Positions 53,051-61,459 of a stretch of 64,000 bases of DNA are shown here, piece after piece. The translations under genes were made by a program, and so were the position numbers. Origin of the DNA: JALEFZ01 sp964564415 (lineage in GTDB: Bacteria > Bacteroidota > Bacteroidia > J057); assembly GCA_964564415.1 (NCBI GenBank), contig CAZMAV010000016.1, forward strand, positions 52,405 through 116,404, written 5' to 3'. Within the stretch, counting starts at the first letter, position 1. The number at the start of each line of letters is the position of its first letter. Below the pieces are notes generated by a model. That model had not been told where the DNA came from. It saw only the letters and a program-made list of their open reading frames with translations, and did no database searches.

Positions 53051-54832
53051 ATGCAGACTTCTCTTCGCACCCACCATTGTGGTGAACTCCGCCTTTCTCA
53101 CACAGACCAGAAAGCCAGCCTCTGCGGTTGGGTACAGCGCTCTCGCGACCTGGGATACATTCTATTCATTGACCTGAGAGATCGCTATGGGATTACCCAA
53201 ATTTCTATCAAGTCCGATGAAAACAGGGATATTTACGAGAGGGCCCGCAAATTGGGGCGAGAGTTTGTTGTCAATTTTCAGGGGACAGTCAAGGAAAGAG
53301 AGAGTAAAAACCCCAACATTCCCACTGGTGAGGTAGAACTGATTCCCAGTAGGATGGAGATCATGAACCAAGCCAAGCTGCCTCCCTTTCTGATCGAAGA
53401 CGAAACTGACGGTTTGGAAGACCTTCGCATGGAATATCGCTACCTGGACCTGAGGCGGCCCAAAATGAGCGCCAACTTTGCCCTCCGCGCCAAGGTGATG
53501 CAGGCTACCCGTCGCTACCTCGACGATCAAAATTTCTTGGAGATCGAGACCCCCTTTCTCATCAAATCCACCCCTGAGGGAGCCCGTGATTTTCTGGTGC
53601 CCTCTCGTCTCCATCACGGAAATTTTTATGCCCTGCCTCAGTCTCCCCAAATCATGAAGCAGCTCCTGATGGTAGCTGGGATGGACCGCTATTACCAGAT
53701 CGTCAAGTGCTTCAGGGACGAAGACTTCCGGGGAGATCGCCAGCCAGAATTTAGCCAGATTGACTGTGAGATGTCCTTTGTCAACCAGGACGACGTCCTT
53801 TCTACCTTCGAAGGAATGACCAAGCATATCTTCAAATCCGTTGTGGATGTAGACCTGCCGGATTTTATTCGCTTGCCTTACCGGGATGCCATCAAATATT
53901 ATGGCTCTGACAAGCCCGACCTTCGTTTTGACTGTAAAATCGTGGACCTCAACGAGGCCATGGGAGGGACGGAATTCAAGGTCTTCAATAGCCTGATCGA
54001 AAACAATGGATTGATCGCCGGAATCGTAGCTGAGTCCTGTGCCAATTATTCGCGCAAGCAACTGGATGCCCTGACCAAATTTGTCAAAGAGCCACACCTG
54101 GGAGCTTCCGGCTTGGTATATATAAAATACAACGAGGATGGCAGCGTCAAATCCTCCATTGACAAGTTTTATACCCCCGAGCAGTTGTGGAAGGTGGCTG
54201 AGCATGCAGGAGCCGAAAAAGGAGATCTTCTTCTCATCGTAGCAGATCAATTTCACGGGAAGACCCGCAAAATCCTGGGTCAACTTCGTCTCCACATGGC
54301 CCAGCAGGAAGGCTGGATCGACAAAGAGGCATGGTCGGTCTTTTGGGTGGTCGATTTTCCTCTATTTGAAGAGGACGAAGAAAGCGGAAAGCTCACCTTT
54401 GCTCACCATCCCTTTTGTATGCCCGATGAGGAAAACCTTCAGTATCTCCACTCTGACAAGGAAGAAGACCTGAAAAAGGTAACAGCCCAGTCCTATGACC
54501 TGGTCATGAATGGAAATGAAATCGTCTCCGGCTCTATCAGGGTGCACCGCCCCAAAATACAGGAGAGGATCTTCGAAATTCTGGGGCTCAGCAAGGAGGA
54601 ACAGGAAGCTAAGTTTGGCTTCATGCTCAAGGCCTTCGAATACGGAGCCCCTCCTCACGGCGGCTGCGCCTTTGGTTTGGATCGTTTTGTCATGCTTCTG
54701 GCGGGAGAATCCTCCATTCGGGATGTGATTGCCTTTCCCAAGACTGCCGGAGGCCGGGACCTCATGATGGACGCTCCCGCATCGGTGCCTGGCGACAACC
54801 TCGACGAACTTGGGATTGGCCTGAAAGAATAA
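53051..54832 (+). CDS. aspS: Aspartyl-tRNA synthetase
   Basis: 593-aa bacterial-type class II synthetase. N-terminal OB anticodon-binding fold (residues 10-110: LCGWVQRSRDLGYILFIDLRD in two parts), catalytic motif 1 region, LPQSPQIMKQLLM flipping loop, motif 2 FRDEDFRGDRQPEF, the bacterial GAD insertion domain (about 290-420, GTEFKVFN ... GLVYIKY) and motif 3 HGGCAFGLDRFVML. Length and insertion mark the bacterial rather than archaeal form. A TTG 30 bases upstream is in frame; ATG 53051 is preferred. Confidence 0.96.
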   Translation: MQTSLRTHHCGELRLSHTDQKASLCGWVQRSRDLGYILFIDLRDRYGITQISIKSDENRDIYERARKLGREFVVNFQGTVKERESKNPNIPTGEVELIPSRMEIMNQAKLPPFLIEDETDGLEDLRMEYRYLDLRRPKMSANFALRAKVMQATRRYLDDQNFLEIETPFLIKSTPEGARDFLVPSRLHHGNFYALPQSPQIMKQLLMVAGMDRYYQIVKCFRDEDFRGDRQPEFSQIDCEMSFVNQDDVLSTFEGMTKHIFKSVVDVDLPDFIRLPYRDAIKYYGSDKPDLRFDCKIVDLNEAMGGTEFKVFNSLIENNGLIAGIVAESCANYSRKQLDALTKFVKEPHLGASGLVYIKYNEDGSVKSSIDKFYTPEQLWKVAEHAGAEKGDLLLIVADQFHGKTRKILGQLRLHMAQQEGWIDKEAWSVFWVVDFPLFEEDEESGKLTFAHHPFCMPDEENLQYLHSDKEEDLKKVTAQSYDLVMNGNEIVSGSIRVHRPKIQERIFEILGLSKEEQEAKFGFMLKAFEYGAPPHGGCAFGLDRFVMLLAGESSIRDVIAFPKTAGGRDLMMDAPASVPGDNLDELGIGLKE

Positions 54833-54843
54833 CTTTCATCAGC

Positions 54844-55725
54844 TTATTTTCTTTTTTTCCGGCGAGCATCGGCCAATTGTTCCCACATTTCATCAGAGAT
54901 GGCGTGAAGATCCGAAAACTGCCCCGCTCCCTGTAGCCATTCTCCTCCGTCCAGGGTAATGATTTCTCCATTGAGGTAGGCGGCAAAGTCAGATATCATG
55001 TAAGCCGCAAGATTGGCCAATTCCTGATGATCACCGACCCTATGAAGGGGGATGCGGTTGACCGGATCGATTAGATGGTGGATTTCTTCGGGAAAAAGGC
55101 GTTCCCATGCTCCTTTGGTGGGAAAGGGACCCGGGGCAATGGCGTTGGAACGGATGCCGTACTTGCGTCCCCACTCCACTGCTAGGGACCGGGTCATGGC
55201 CAGGACTCCTGCCTTGGCAGTTGCAGAAGGTACAGTATAGCCACTGCCAGTCCAGGCATAGGTCGTAACAATGTTGAGGATACTTCCCGGTATTTTATTT
55301 TCTATCCAATATTTACCCGTTTCCAATGTCCAGTTGATACTGCCCTGTAGCACGATGCCAATGACCGACTGAAAAGCCCGATGGGAGAGGGCCTCGGTGG
55401 GGCTTATAAAATTACCTGCCGCATTGTTGACAAGGCCATGTACAGCCCCAAATTTCTCTATGCTGGCCTTGAGGGTATTTCTTACCGACTCTATTTCTCT
55501 GACGTCCCCGGCCTGAAAAAAGACTTCATTGCCAGATTCCTGACTGATTTCTTTGGCAGCGGCTTCCAGGACCTCCTCTCTCCGGCTGGTGATGACGACC
55601 CTGGCCCCCAATTTTGAGAAATAGGCAGCCATAGATTTTCCCAATCCTGTCCCTCCTCCCGTAACGATGATGACCTTCCCTGCCAGGGCATCTTCCTGAA
55701 GCATAGGCTTTTGATAATTTTCCAT
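54844..55725 (-). CDS. SDR of the 2,4-dienoyl-CoA reductase type
   Basis: 293-aa SDR. NAD(P)-binding TGGGTGLGKSMA, NNAAGNF in the fourth strand, and the modified active site NIVTTYAWTGSGYTVPSATAKAGV, where the Lys of AKAG is kept but the usual YxxxK Tyr is displaced, as in mitochondrial/peroxisomal 2,4-dienoyl-CoA reductases. NAIAPGPFPTKGAWERL and the C-terminal LNGEIITLDGGEWL also fit. Probable role: reduction of polyunsaturated enoyl-CoA in beta-oxidation. Start ATG at 55725; converges on aspS. Confidence 0.82.
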   Translation of the reverse strand: MENYQKPMLQEDALAGKVIIVTGGGTGLGKSMAAYFSKLGARVVITSRREEVLEAAAKEISQESGNEVFFQAGDVREIESVRNTLKASIEKFGAVHGLVNNAAGNFISPTEALSHRAFQSVIGIVLQGSINWTLETGKYWIENKIPGSILNIVTTYAWTGSGYTVPSATAKAGVLAMTRSLAVEWGRKYGIRSNAIAPGPFPTKGAWERLFPEEIHHLIDPVNRIPLHRVGDHQELANLAAYMISDFAAYLNGEIITLDGGEWLQGAGQFSDLHAISDEMWEQLADARRKKRK

Positions 55726-55863
55726 GAAAAAGCAGTTGAGCTATTGATAGTAAAAATTTCTTTAAGATAAGGGCAAGTGGGAGCTTTGACAAAAAGAAGC
55801 TGCATGGGGGGCCAATAAAGTTTGAAATAGTCCTTTGAGGTTAGTGCCTGCTTTATTCTGAAG

Positions 55864-55973
55864 GGATTATCCCGAATGCATGGCGAATGTGCTACTGGGC
55901 TTATCATAGGCAACTTATTTTTAGCCCCAGGAGCCTTAGGGATTGTATCGCAAAAAATGATTCGTGATAATCA
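55864..55973 (+). repeat. 110-bp foldback repeat, copy C
   Basis: Same orientation as copy A. The right half is nearly identical to A (GGATTGTAT.GCAAAAAATG then ATTCGTGATAATCA); the left end is more decayed (GGATTATCCCGAATGCATGG). Lies in the 406-base gap between the SDR and PfkB genes, which holds nothing else apparent except the promoter candidate below. Confidence 0.72.
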
Positions 55974-56083
55974 TGTCAGCCAAACCAGCTTATTTGTTCT
56001 GATTTTATTTCCATTCTAAGAATTATTTTGGTCATAAATGAGGAAAGTAGGCCGAAGCTCATCGATTAAAAGATATAATGAAA

Positions 56084-56114
56084 TTGCGTAACGAGGCAAT
56101 TCTTCCTATCCTTG
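56084..56114 (+). promoter_or_regulatory. Candidate promoter of the sugar kinase gene
   Basis: TTG (56084-56086), 20-base spacer, TATCCTTG (56107-56114), seven of eight matches to TAnnTTTG. Would start transcription near 56121, leaving a very short leader before the ATG at 56132. Confidence 0.45.
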
Positions 56115-56131
56115 GCCCAAAGCACTGATAT

Positions 56132-57025
56132 ATGTCAAGTCCCATCGCTGTATTCGGGGAAATGCTCTGGGACCTTTTGCCTGCGGGCAAGCAGGCAGGA
56201 GGAGCTCCCATGAACGTTGCCCTTCATCTTTCCAGGCTGGGTTATCCCGTTTCCCTTATTAGCCGGGTCGGCAAGGATGTCCTCGGAGATGAATTGCTGG
56301 AGGTTGTCCGGGAGAAAGGACTGGATACCGACAACATTCAGTTGGATTCCAAGCATCCCACCGGGACCGTCAAAGTCGGCATGGATGACAAAGAGGAGGT
56401 GGTCTATGACATTGTCGAACCTGTGGCCTGGGACTTTATCGAGTCCAATGAAGAAGCCATGGATGCCCTTTCCCGCTCAGAAGTTTTGGTCTACGAAAGC
56501 CTCGCTTGCCGAAATGAAGTTTCTCGGAATAGCCTGAAATCTCTCCTGGCCCAGGCGGAATCAAAGGCTAAAGTCTTTGATACTAACCTTCGTCCTCCCT
56601 TTTATGAAAGAGAGGTGATGGAATACCTGCTTAGTCAGGCAGATTTGCTCAAAATCAATCACAACGAGTTGGATGAAGTGTGTGGATGGCTGCCCGTGGG
56701 CAATGACATGAGGAAACAAATGAAGGTGGTCCGAAATAAATATAAAATCAAGGAGGTGATCGTAACCAGGGGGGCCAATGGAGCAGCCTATCTGGGTGAA
56801 AACGAAGCTTTTCTTGAGCATCCTGGCTTTAGGATAGAGGTGGAGGATACCATTGGTAGCGGGGATTCCTTTCTGGCTGCATTTTTGGCGGAGTGGGTCC
56901 TGGGCAAAGCTCCCCTTGAATGCCTTAGTTTTGCCTGTGCGCTGGGGGCTATGGTCGCGACCCATAAAGGCGCTACACCTTCCATCGAGCGTCAGGACAT
57001 CGAAAATTTTATCAAGGACCACTAA
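56132..57025 (+). CDS. PfkB-family carbohydrate kinase (fructokinase-like)
   Basis: 297-aa ribokinase-fold kinase. N-terminal VFGEMLWDLLPAGKQAGGAPMN (substrate Asp and the GGAPxN sugar-binding loop of fructokinases), DTNLRPPFY, KINHNELDEVCG, and the C-terminal signature DTIGSGDSFLAAF with anion hole and catalytic Asp. Transfers ATP phosphate to a sugar, probably fructose. No sugar transporter or glycosidase adjoins it. Start ATG at 56132. Confidence 0.88.
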   Translation: MSSPIAVFGEMLWDLLPAGKQAGGAPMNVALHLSRLGYPVSLISRVGKDVLGDELLEVVREKGLDTDNIQLDSKHPTGTVKVGMDDKEEVVYDIVEPVAWDFIESNEEAMDALSRSEVLVYESLACRNEVSRNSLKSLLAQAESKAKVFDTNLRPPFYEREVMEYLLSQADLLKINHNELDEVCGWLPVGNDMRKQMKVVRNKYKIKEVIVTRGANGAAYLGENEAFLEHPGFRIEVEDTIGSGDSFLAAFLAEWVLGKAPLECLSFACALGAMVATHKGATPSIERQDIENFIKDH

Positions 57026-57202
57026 GGAGGTTTTTTTACCGGATTTTAAGATTCGACCTCCGAGTTTTGGGTTGGGATAATTTAAGGAAGGAAATGGCTG
57101 GAAAATGCGAGGGGCTGTCCCTTACCTTTTGATCCTTTTGTCCATGGCTTTGTGAGGGTATTGGACTACTATGTAGAAGAGGGTTGGCACAAGATTATTG
57201 CC

Positions 57203-57589
57203 ATGAAAAACATCCTTTCCTTTGGACTGGGGCTTGTACTTTTTTTGATTTCATCTCCAGAGGCCTCTGCTCAATTTTACTCTGCCAAGACCCGGAGCCT
57301 GGAGACCTATCGGGACTTACCTGAGCTGGCGATTTCCTCTATTTCTCCCTCTTCGGCCAGTGATTTTACGACCCTGACCTATGTCTCTGCGGACACCCTG
57401 GATGTCCTGATTTACTTTTCATCCTGGATGCTAAATAGGGATACCCTGGAGAGTTTTGACCTAAGGGTAATGCCTGGACGTCAGCAGCTTATCCTTCCCT
57501 TGATAGGCCTGGAGGAGGGCTGGTACAGCCTCCATGTTTTTTATAAAAATCGTAAAATTTCCACCCTATTCCTGCAAATTCAGCGATAA
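57203..57589 (+). CDS. Small secreted protein resembling a stand-alone sorting-type beta-sandwich
   Basis: 128-aa protein with signal peptide MKNILSFGLGLVLFLISSPEASAQ. The ~100-residue mature domain is all-beta (LTYVSADTLDVLIYFSSW, SFDLRVMPGRQQLILPLIGL, GWYSLHVFYKNRKISTLFLQ) and has the strand order and G.Y.L..... ending of a T9SS type A sorting domain, but without the usual YPNP start. So either a divergent sorting domain alone or an unrelated small sandwich. Start ATG at 57203, frame open from 57152. Confidence 0.5.
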   Translation: MKNILSFGLGLVLFLISSPEASAQFYSAKTRSLETYRDLPELAISSISPSSASDFTTLTYVSADTLDVLIYFSSWMLNRDTLESFDLRVMPGRQQLILPLIGLEEGWYSLHVFYKNRKISTLFLQIQR

Positions 57590-57715
57590 TCCAAAGGGAT
57601 ATATGCAATTGGTAATAATATGGTTAACTTTAAGTCCAGATACATGTATAATGTTGTGAGCGAAAAAAGCTCATATAAATACATAAACATACGCCAATTG
57701 CATCATCTCATCGCA

Positions 57716-58522
57716 ATGAATCCGACTTATTATGATCAGATTGGAGAAGGCTATGACCGCACACGGACGGCCGATCCCCATCTGACCGAGCGCCTGATTG
57801 CTCATCTGAATCCTGAAAAGGAAGATACCTTCCTGGATTTAGGAAGTGGTACAGGTAATTATACCGCTGCTCTAAGGGCCCTTAACCTCAACGTGACCGG
57901 AATCGATCCCTCGGAAGAAATGATTCGCCTGGCCAATAAGAAGTTTCCGGAGGCCCCCTGGAAGATCGGCTCAGCAGAAAATATACCCTTCGAAGATGAA
58001 GCCTTCGACGGTGTGATTACCACCCTGACCATCCACCTATGGGAGAGCCTCATCAAAGGCTTTCGCGAAGTCAACCGGGTAACCAAGGAAAACGGACGCC
58101 TGGTCATCTTTACCACCATGCCCCACCAGATGGAGCACTACTGGCTCAATGAGTATTTCCCCGAAATCATGAAGTACTATATGAATCTCATGCCGGGATA
58201 CGCCAGTCTTCAGGCTACCCTCGGGGCCACGGGTTGGAAATTGAAGGCAGTAGAAAAGTACTTTGTATCTCAGGAGCTCAAGGACCTCTTTCTCTACAGT
58301 GGAAAGCATCGTCCGGAACTCTACTTCGAAGCGGGCTTCAGATCTGGAATCTTTGTCTTTGGTACCCACCACAATCCCGAGGATGTGCAACTGGGCCTAC
58401 AAAAGCTTAGGGAAGACATTGACTCTGAAAAGTTTGAGGAGGTTCAGAAAAAATACGAAAACAACCAGGGTGACTACCTCTTTCTGGTAGCAGAAAAGAA
58501 ATCCCAGACAGAGGTAATCTGA
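57716..58522 (+). CDS. Class I SAM-dependent methyltransferase
   Basis: 268-aa enzyme of the Methyltransf_11 type. SAM-binding motif I FLDLGSGTGNYTAAL, acidic residue after strand 2 (VTGIDPSEEMI), GSAENIPFEDEAFDGVI (motifs II-III) and REVNRVTKENGRLVIFT. Substrate not identifiable; the C-terminal half (LATLGATGWKLKAVEKYFV-like region) is helical and variable. The frame opens at 57620; ATG 57716 (MNPTYYDQIGEGYD) matches family starts. Followed by a strong terminator. Confidence 0.85.
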   Translation: MNPTYYDQIGEGYDRTRTADPHLTERLIAHLNPEKEDTFLDLGSGTGNYTAALRALNLNVTGIDPSEEMIRLANKKFPEAPWKIGSAENIPFEDEAFDGVITTLTIHLWESLIKGFREVNRVTKENGRLVIFTTMPHQMEHYWLNEYFPEIMKYYMNLMPGYASLQATLGATGWKLKAVEKYFVSQELKDLFLYSGKHRPELYFEAGFRSGIFVFGTHHNPEDVQLGLQKLREDIDSEKFEEVQKKYENNQGDYLFLVAEKKSQTEVI

Positions 58523-58555
58523 TTATCACTCATACCTGCTGCTTTGAAAAAATAT

Positions 58556-58595
58556 CATCCCAAGGTCCACGGCGATCTTGGGATGACATTTTTTA
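58556..58595 (+). terminator. Intrinsic terminator after methyltransferase
   Basis: Perfect stem CATCCCAAG (58556-58564) / CTTGGGATG (58577-58585), then ACATTTTTTAT. It overlaps the stop region of the convergent gene starting at 58593. Confidence 0.85.
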
Positions 58596-59921
58596 TCCTT
58601 TATTCATCGGGGAATGCCCAAGCATTGCCTTTAGCTGAGGCAGCAAAGTCTGGGTACTTTCTGGGAGGATGCCATGAGCTGCCTGTGCTGCCAGGGCGGA
58701 GCAAAGCTTTCGCTTGACGTAGTCATGCCTGGCCAGGGAGGGTAACACATGGGCGGAAGAAGGAATACCACTGAATTGGGCAAACATTCCCGGAAAGTTG
58801 ATCTCCATCATTTCTCTCTCCAACTGGTCCTGGTGGTTCATAAGTTCCCAACCAGGCCTGACCTGAATCCAGCCTTCTTCCAGTCGGGAGTTGAACCTGG
58901 AGGCAATGGAAGCAATCAGCCTACTCTTGTAGGGATGGTGAAAGATTGTCTTTGGGAATTTATTTCTCTCTGTCAGGTTGTGTAGGTAGCGCAGCAGATA
59001 CCAGGCAGTCTCGTCGTCGCCCATGGCATCAAAGCCACTTTCCTGGCCCCTGAATTGGCGGATGGTGCCCAGGTAAAATTGCTGGGTCCATCCCCTTTCA
59101 TGATACATTTCGCTCAGGTGGTGGAGCAGGGCGGAGCGGTACATAGCCTTTTCAATGGGTAGAAGGTCATGGCCCAGGCGAATTTTATGAAAGACAAAAT
59201 TGACGTCTTCCTGCAAAAAGTCCTCGGCGTACATGAGTTCCAATCTATGATGGGCCAGTCGACATCCTCGCTCATGGAGGGTATCCATGCAGTGGACCAG
59301 GGCATTCAGGAGATCCGCATAGTGTTCCAGTTGAAAGCCAGTAGTTGCCGAAAGGCGGTCCAGGTAGGCATTGAAACGGTCAGGATCGTCTACGATAAGG
59401 GTTTGTACAGGTGCAAAAATCGGATAAACAGAGACTCCCAGGTGGTCAAAGGCCTGAGGAGATGGAAATTCTTCGAAAATATCGGTCAATACGTGTAATT
59501 CCTTGACATGGCTATGATGGATAAAAAAGGAGGGGGTGTAGGTCCCACTCTTCATTTTGTCATCCATGCTTTCTTTAATTCGTCCTGCGCTTTCCGGGGT
59601 CAAAAATTCCTCTATGCCCCACCATTTGGAAAGCTCCAGTTGGGTGAGAGAATAAGCTGGATGAAGGGTTAGGCAGGAGAGCTGATCGGCCCAGTTTGGA
59701 AGTAATTTTTCTGGAAAAGTACCCTTCAGGAGTCTTTCTTTGAGGGGGTCGCTTTCCATCCAAAGCTCTTGGAGGGTATGAAAGCTATCTTTTTTCTGAA
59801 GGTGATCCAGGGAAAGCCGGGAAAAATAATCGACGATGGGAAGGTCTTTGACTTCCTGGTACAGGTGTTGAGCAAAGGTCGTCGGGAGCAGGTAATTATG
59901 ATCTAAAGGGATAGGAGGCAT
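58593..59921 (-). CDS. Divergent uronate (glucuronate) isomerase homologue lacking metal-binding residues
   Basis: 442-aa protein whose course follows UxaC: N-terminal LPTTFAQHLYQEVKDLPIVDYFSRLS, LQELWMESDPLKERLL, YSLTQLELSKWWGIEEFL, DTLHERGCRLAHHRLEL, QQFYLGTIRQFRG, SGFDAMGDDETAWYLL, KFPKTIFHHP and LARHDYVKRKLC. Yet the amidohydrolase ligands are lost: the DYHCHL motif reads DYFSRL (F33, R35), GCRVSDHG reads GCRLAHHR, and the late TDSR Asp is replaced (SGIPSSA). Either a pseudoenzyme or a changed activity. No other uronate genes nearby. Start ATG at 59921. Confidence 0.7.
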   Translation of the reverse strand: MPPIPLDHNYLLPTTFAQHLYQEVKDLPIVDYFSRLSLDHLQKKDSFHTLQELWMESDPLKERLLKGTFPEKLLPNWADQLSCLTLHPAYSLTQLELSKWWGIEEFLTPESAGRIKESMDDKMKSGTYTPSFFIHHSHVKELHVLTDIFEEFPSPQAFDHLGVSVYPIFAPVQTLIVDDPDRFNAYLDRLSATTGFQLEHYADLLNALVHCMDTLHERGCRLAHHRLELMYAEDFLQEDVNFVFHKIRLGHDLLPIEKAMYRSALLHHLSEMYHERGWTQQFYLGTIRQFRGQESGFDAMGDDETAWYLLRYLHNLTERNKFPKTIFHHPYKSRLIASIASRFNSRLEEGWIQVRPGWELMNHQDQLEREMMEINFPGMFAQFSGIPSSAHVLPSLARHDYVKRKLCSALAAQAAHGILPESTQTLLPQLKAMLGHSPMNKG

Positions 59922-60037
59922 AGGAAGGTATCTTTCGGCAATCCTACAAGGAATTTACCGGAAGATAGGAAATTTATCGAGGAAAGCAGAGGAATGAGTA
60001 CTTGATCCATCCACCCCCAAATACCGGAGGAAAGCGA

Positions 60038-60490
60038 TTATTCCAGGCCGAGGTAATTGCCCTTATCGTCGTACTTGACCTTTTTGGTGGTTGAATTTTT
60101 CCGAATCAGGATGATGTAGTAGCTGCCCTTGTTCATAGAGTCGTGGAAGCCACTCTTGATAATGCTAAAGTCGGGAAACTTACTTTTGCAATGATTGATG
60201 GCGTTACTGGGTACTTTTTCGATGGGTACCACGATATCAGTGTGGATCCAGAGTCCCGCAGAGGTGTAAAGTGCCTGCATTTGATATCCGTTCATGGTGA
60301 AAACAGCAAGGTAGCGGTTACCTTTGGTCTCCCAGCTAACCCGACTAGCTTTCGGAAACTCAGACTGAAATTTTTGCTCTACCAGATCGAGGTTGGGAGC
60401 TTCCTGAACTCTTTCTCCCCTTGGTGTATTTTGCGCAAAAAGTGGCATTGCCAGCACTGTGAAGGCCAACAGGATTGCTAGTTTTCTCAT
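60038..60490 (-). CDS. PepSY-like periplasmic protein
   Basis: 150-aa protein with signal peptide MRKLAILLAFTVLAMPLFAQ, then one complete PepSY-like (BLIP-like) repeat: VEQKFQSEFPKASRVSWETKG, YLAVFTMNGYQMQALYTSAG, and a second half VPSNAINHCKSKFPDFSIIK ... KVKYDDKGNYLGLE. Such domains are common in Bacteroidota and are proposed to modulate proteases. Start ATG at 60490; a 10-bp inverted repeat lies in its upstream region. Confidence 0.75.
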   Translation of the reverse strand: MRKLAILLAFTVLAMPLFAQNTPRGERVQEAPNLDLVEQKFQSEFPKASRVSWETKGNRYLAVFTMNGYQMQALYTSAGLWIHTDIVVPIEKVPSNAINHCKSKFPDFSIIKSGFHDSMNKGSYYIILIRKNSTTKKVKYDDKGNYLGLE

Positions 60491-60498
60491 AACCCTTA

Positions 60499-60557
60499 AG
60501 ATTCGAAATGAAGTATTTTACCCAAGCTTCCGATATAAATATACGATTTTCGAATCT
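60499..60557. promoter_or_regulatory. 10-bp inverted repeat upstream of PepSY-like gene
   Basis: AGATTCGAAA (60499-60508) and TTTCGAATCT (60548-60557), perfect arms around 39 AT-rich bases, beginning 8 bases above the ATG. Possible paired operator half-sites or a long-loop leader hairpin. Confidence 0.35.
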
Positions 60558-60634
60558 ATTTCACAAGCCTGAATTATCTCAAAAACGTGTTTTAATCAAT
60601 TGGCTCTTATTAGAAGCAATTAAGTATGTAATCT

Positions 60635-61201
60635 TTATGAAAGTAAAAATCGTCTTATGACCTTGTATTCAGCTCCTTGGGGATGAAAGATGGATTTCCA
60701 GAGGCGAAGTTCTTCAACTTTAAATTTTTTATCCTCGATTGTAGCATTTAGGTCTATTTTTTCATGCTGGCTGAAGTTTTTTAACCTCGCCAGGGTAATA
60801 TGGGGCAGTGGACTTTTGCGCATCTGTTGCTGAGGGTGTACCTGGAGATACAGTCGGTGAATTCGCTGGACCAGGGACTTGAATTCTTCATTTTTTTGAA
60901 AGCGGGCCCAGAGCATTCGGGGCGACCTGGGACTAGGACCCCAGGAAAAGCCATCAAAAGTCAGGTAAAAGCTCTCCTGCTCACCAAGGGCCAGTTTGAG
61001 AAGTGCTTCCAGATTTTCCAACTTCTCCTTTACCATTCCCCCAAAAAAATAAACCGTGATATGCCAATTCTCACTAGCTATCCAGCGAAGGCCCTCCCAT
61101 TCGCCTACCTTCCCCCTGTACCGGGAGACTTCCTCCATGATTTTCCCCTCAATGGGAATGCCTAAAAATAACCTTAAACTTTGATCTTCCTTTTGCGACA
61201 T
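60635..61201 (-). CDS. thpR: RNA 2',3'-cyclic phosphodiesterase
   Basis: 188-aa member of the 2H phosphoesterase superfamily (LigT/ThpR). Both HxTx motifs are present: NWHITVYFFG and PLPHITLARL, which hydrolyse 2',3'-cyclic phosphate RNA ends. LRLFLGIPIEGK at the N-terminus and WGPSPRSPRMLWA in between are standard. Frame open to 61216; ATG 61201 chosen. Cytosolic, single gene. Confidence 0.9.
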   Translation of the reverse strand: MSQKEDQSLRLFLGIPIEGKIMEEVSRYRGKVGEWEGLRWIASENWHITVYFFGGMVKEKLENLEALLKLALGEQESFYLTFDGFSWGPSPRSPRMLWARFQKNEEFKSLVQRIHRLYLQVHPQQQMRKSPLPHITLARLKNFSQHEKIDLNATIEDKKFKVEELRLWKSIFHPQGAEYKVIRRFLLS

Positions 61202-61459
61202 ACAGGTAAATACCAAAATGCTGGGAGAAATGACAAAACCTAGCCGATCCGTGAAATAAAAAAAGGGACATTAGGGCGCGAACAGCAGTATTCCAAAAAA
61301 GTAGTAACTTATCCCAACAAAGGCTATTCGTCAATTCAGGTCCTGGGGGACCGAATTTCCGCATGGCCAGAGCGTTAGCGGTACATTTAATAGAATGATT
61401 CCTGCCAAAATTAGACGGTATGTTAACCAAGATCGGTTGGTTGAATCTGATAATTCAAT

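Noticed and set aside
53162..54295. 377-codon open frame on the minus strand inside aspS
   Set aside because: It is fully antisense to an unmistakable aspS with all class II motifs and has no recognisable domains; a shadow frame.
57184..57202. Sigma-54-like promoter TGGCAC...TTGC
   Set aside because: Spacing between the GG and GC elements is 12 bases instead of 10, so it cannot be a standard -24/-12 promoter.
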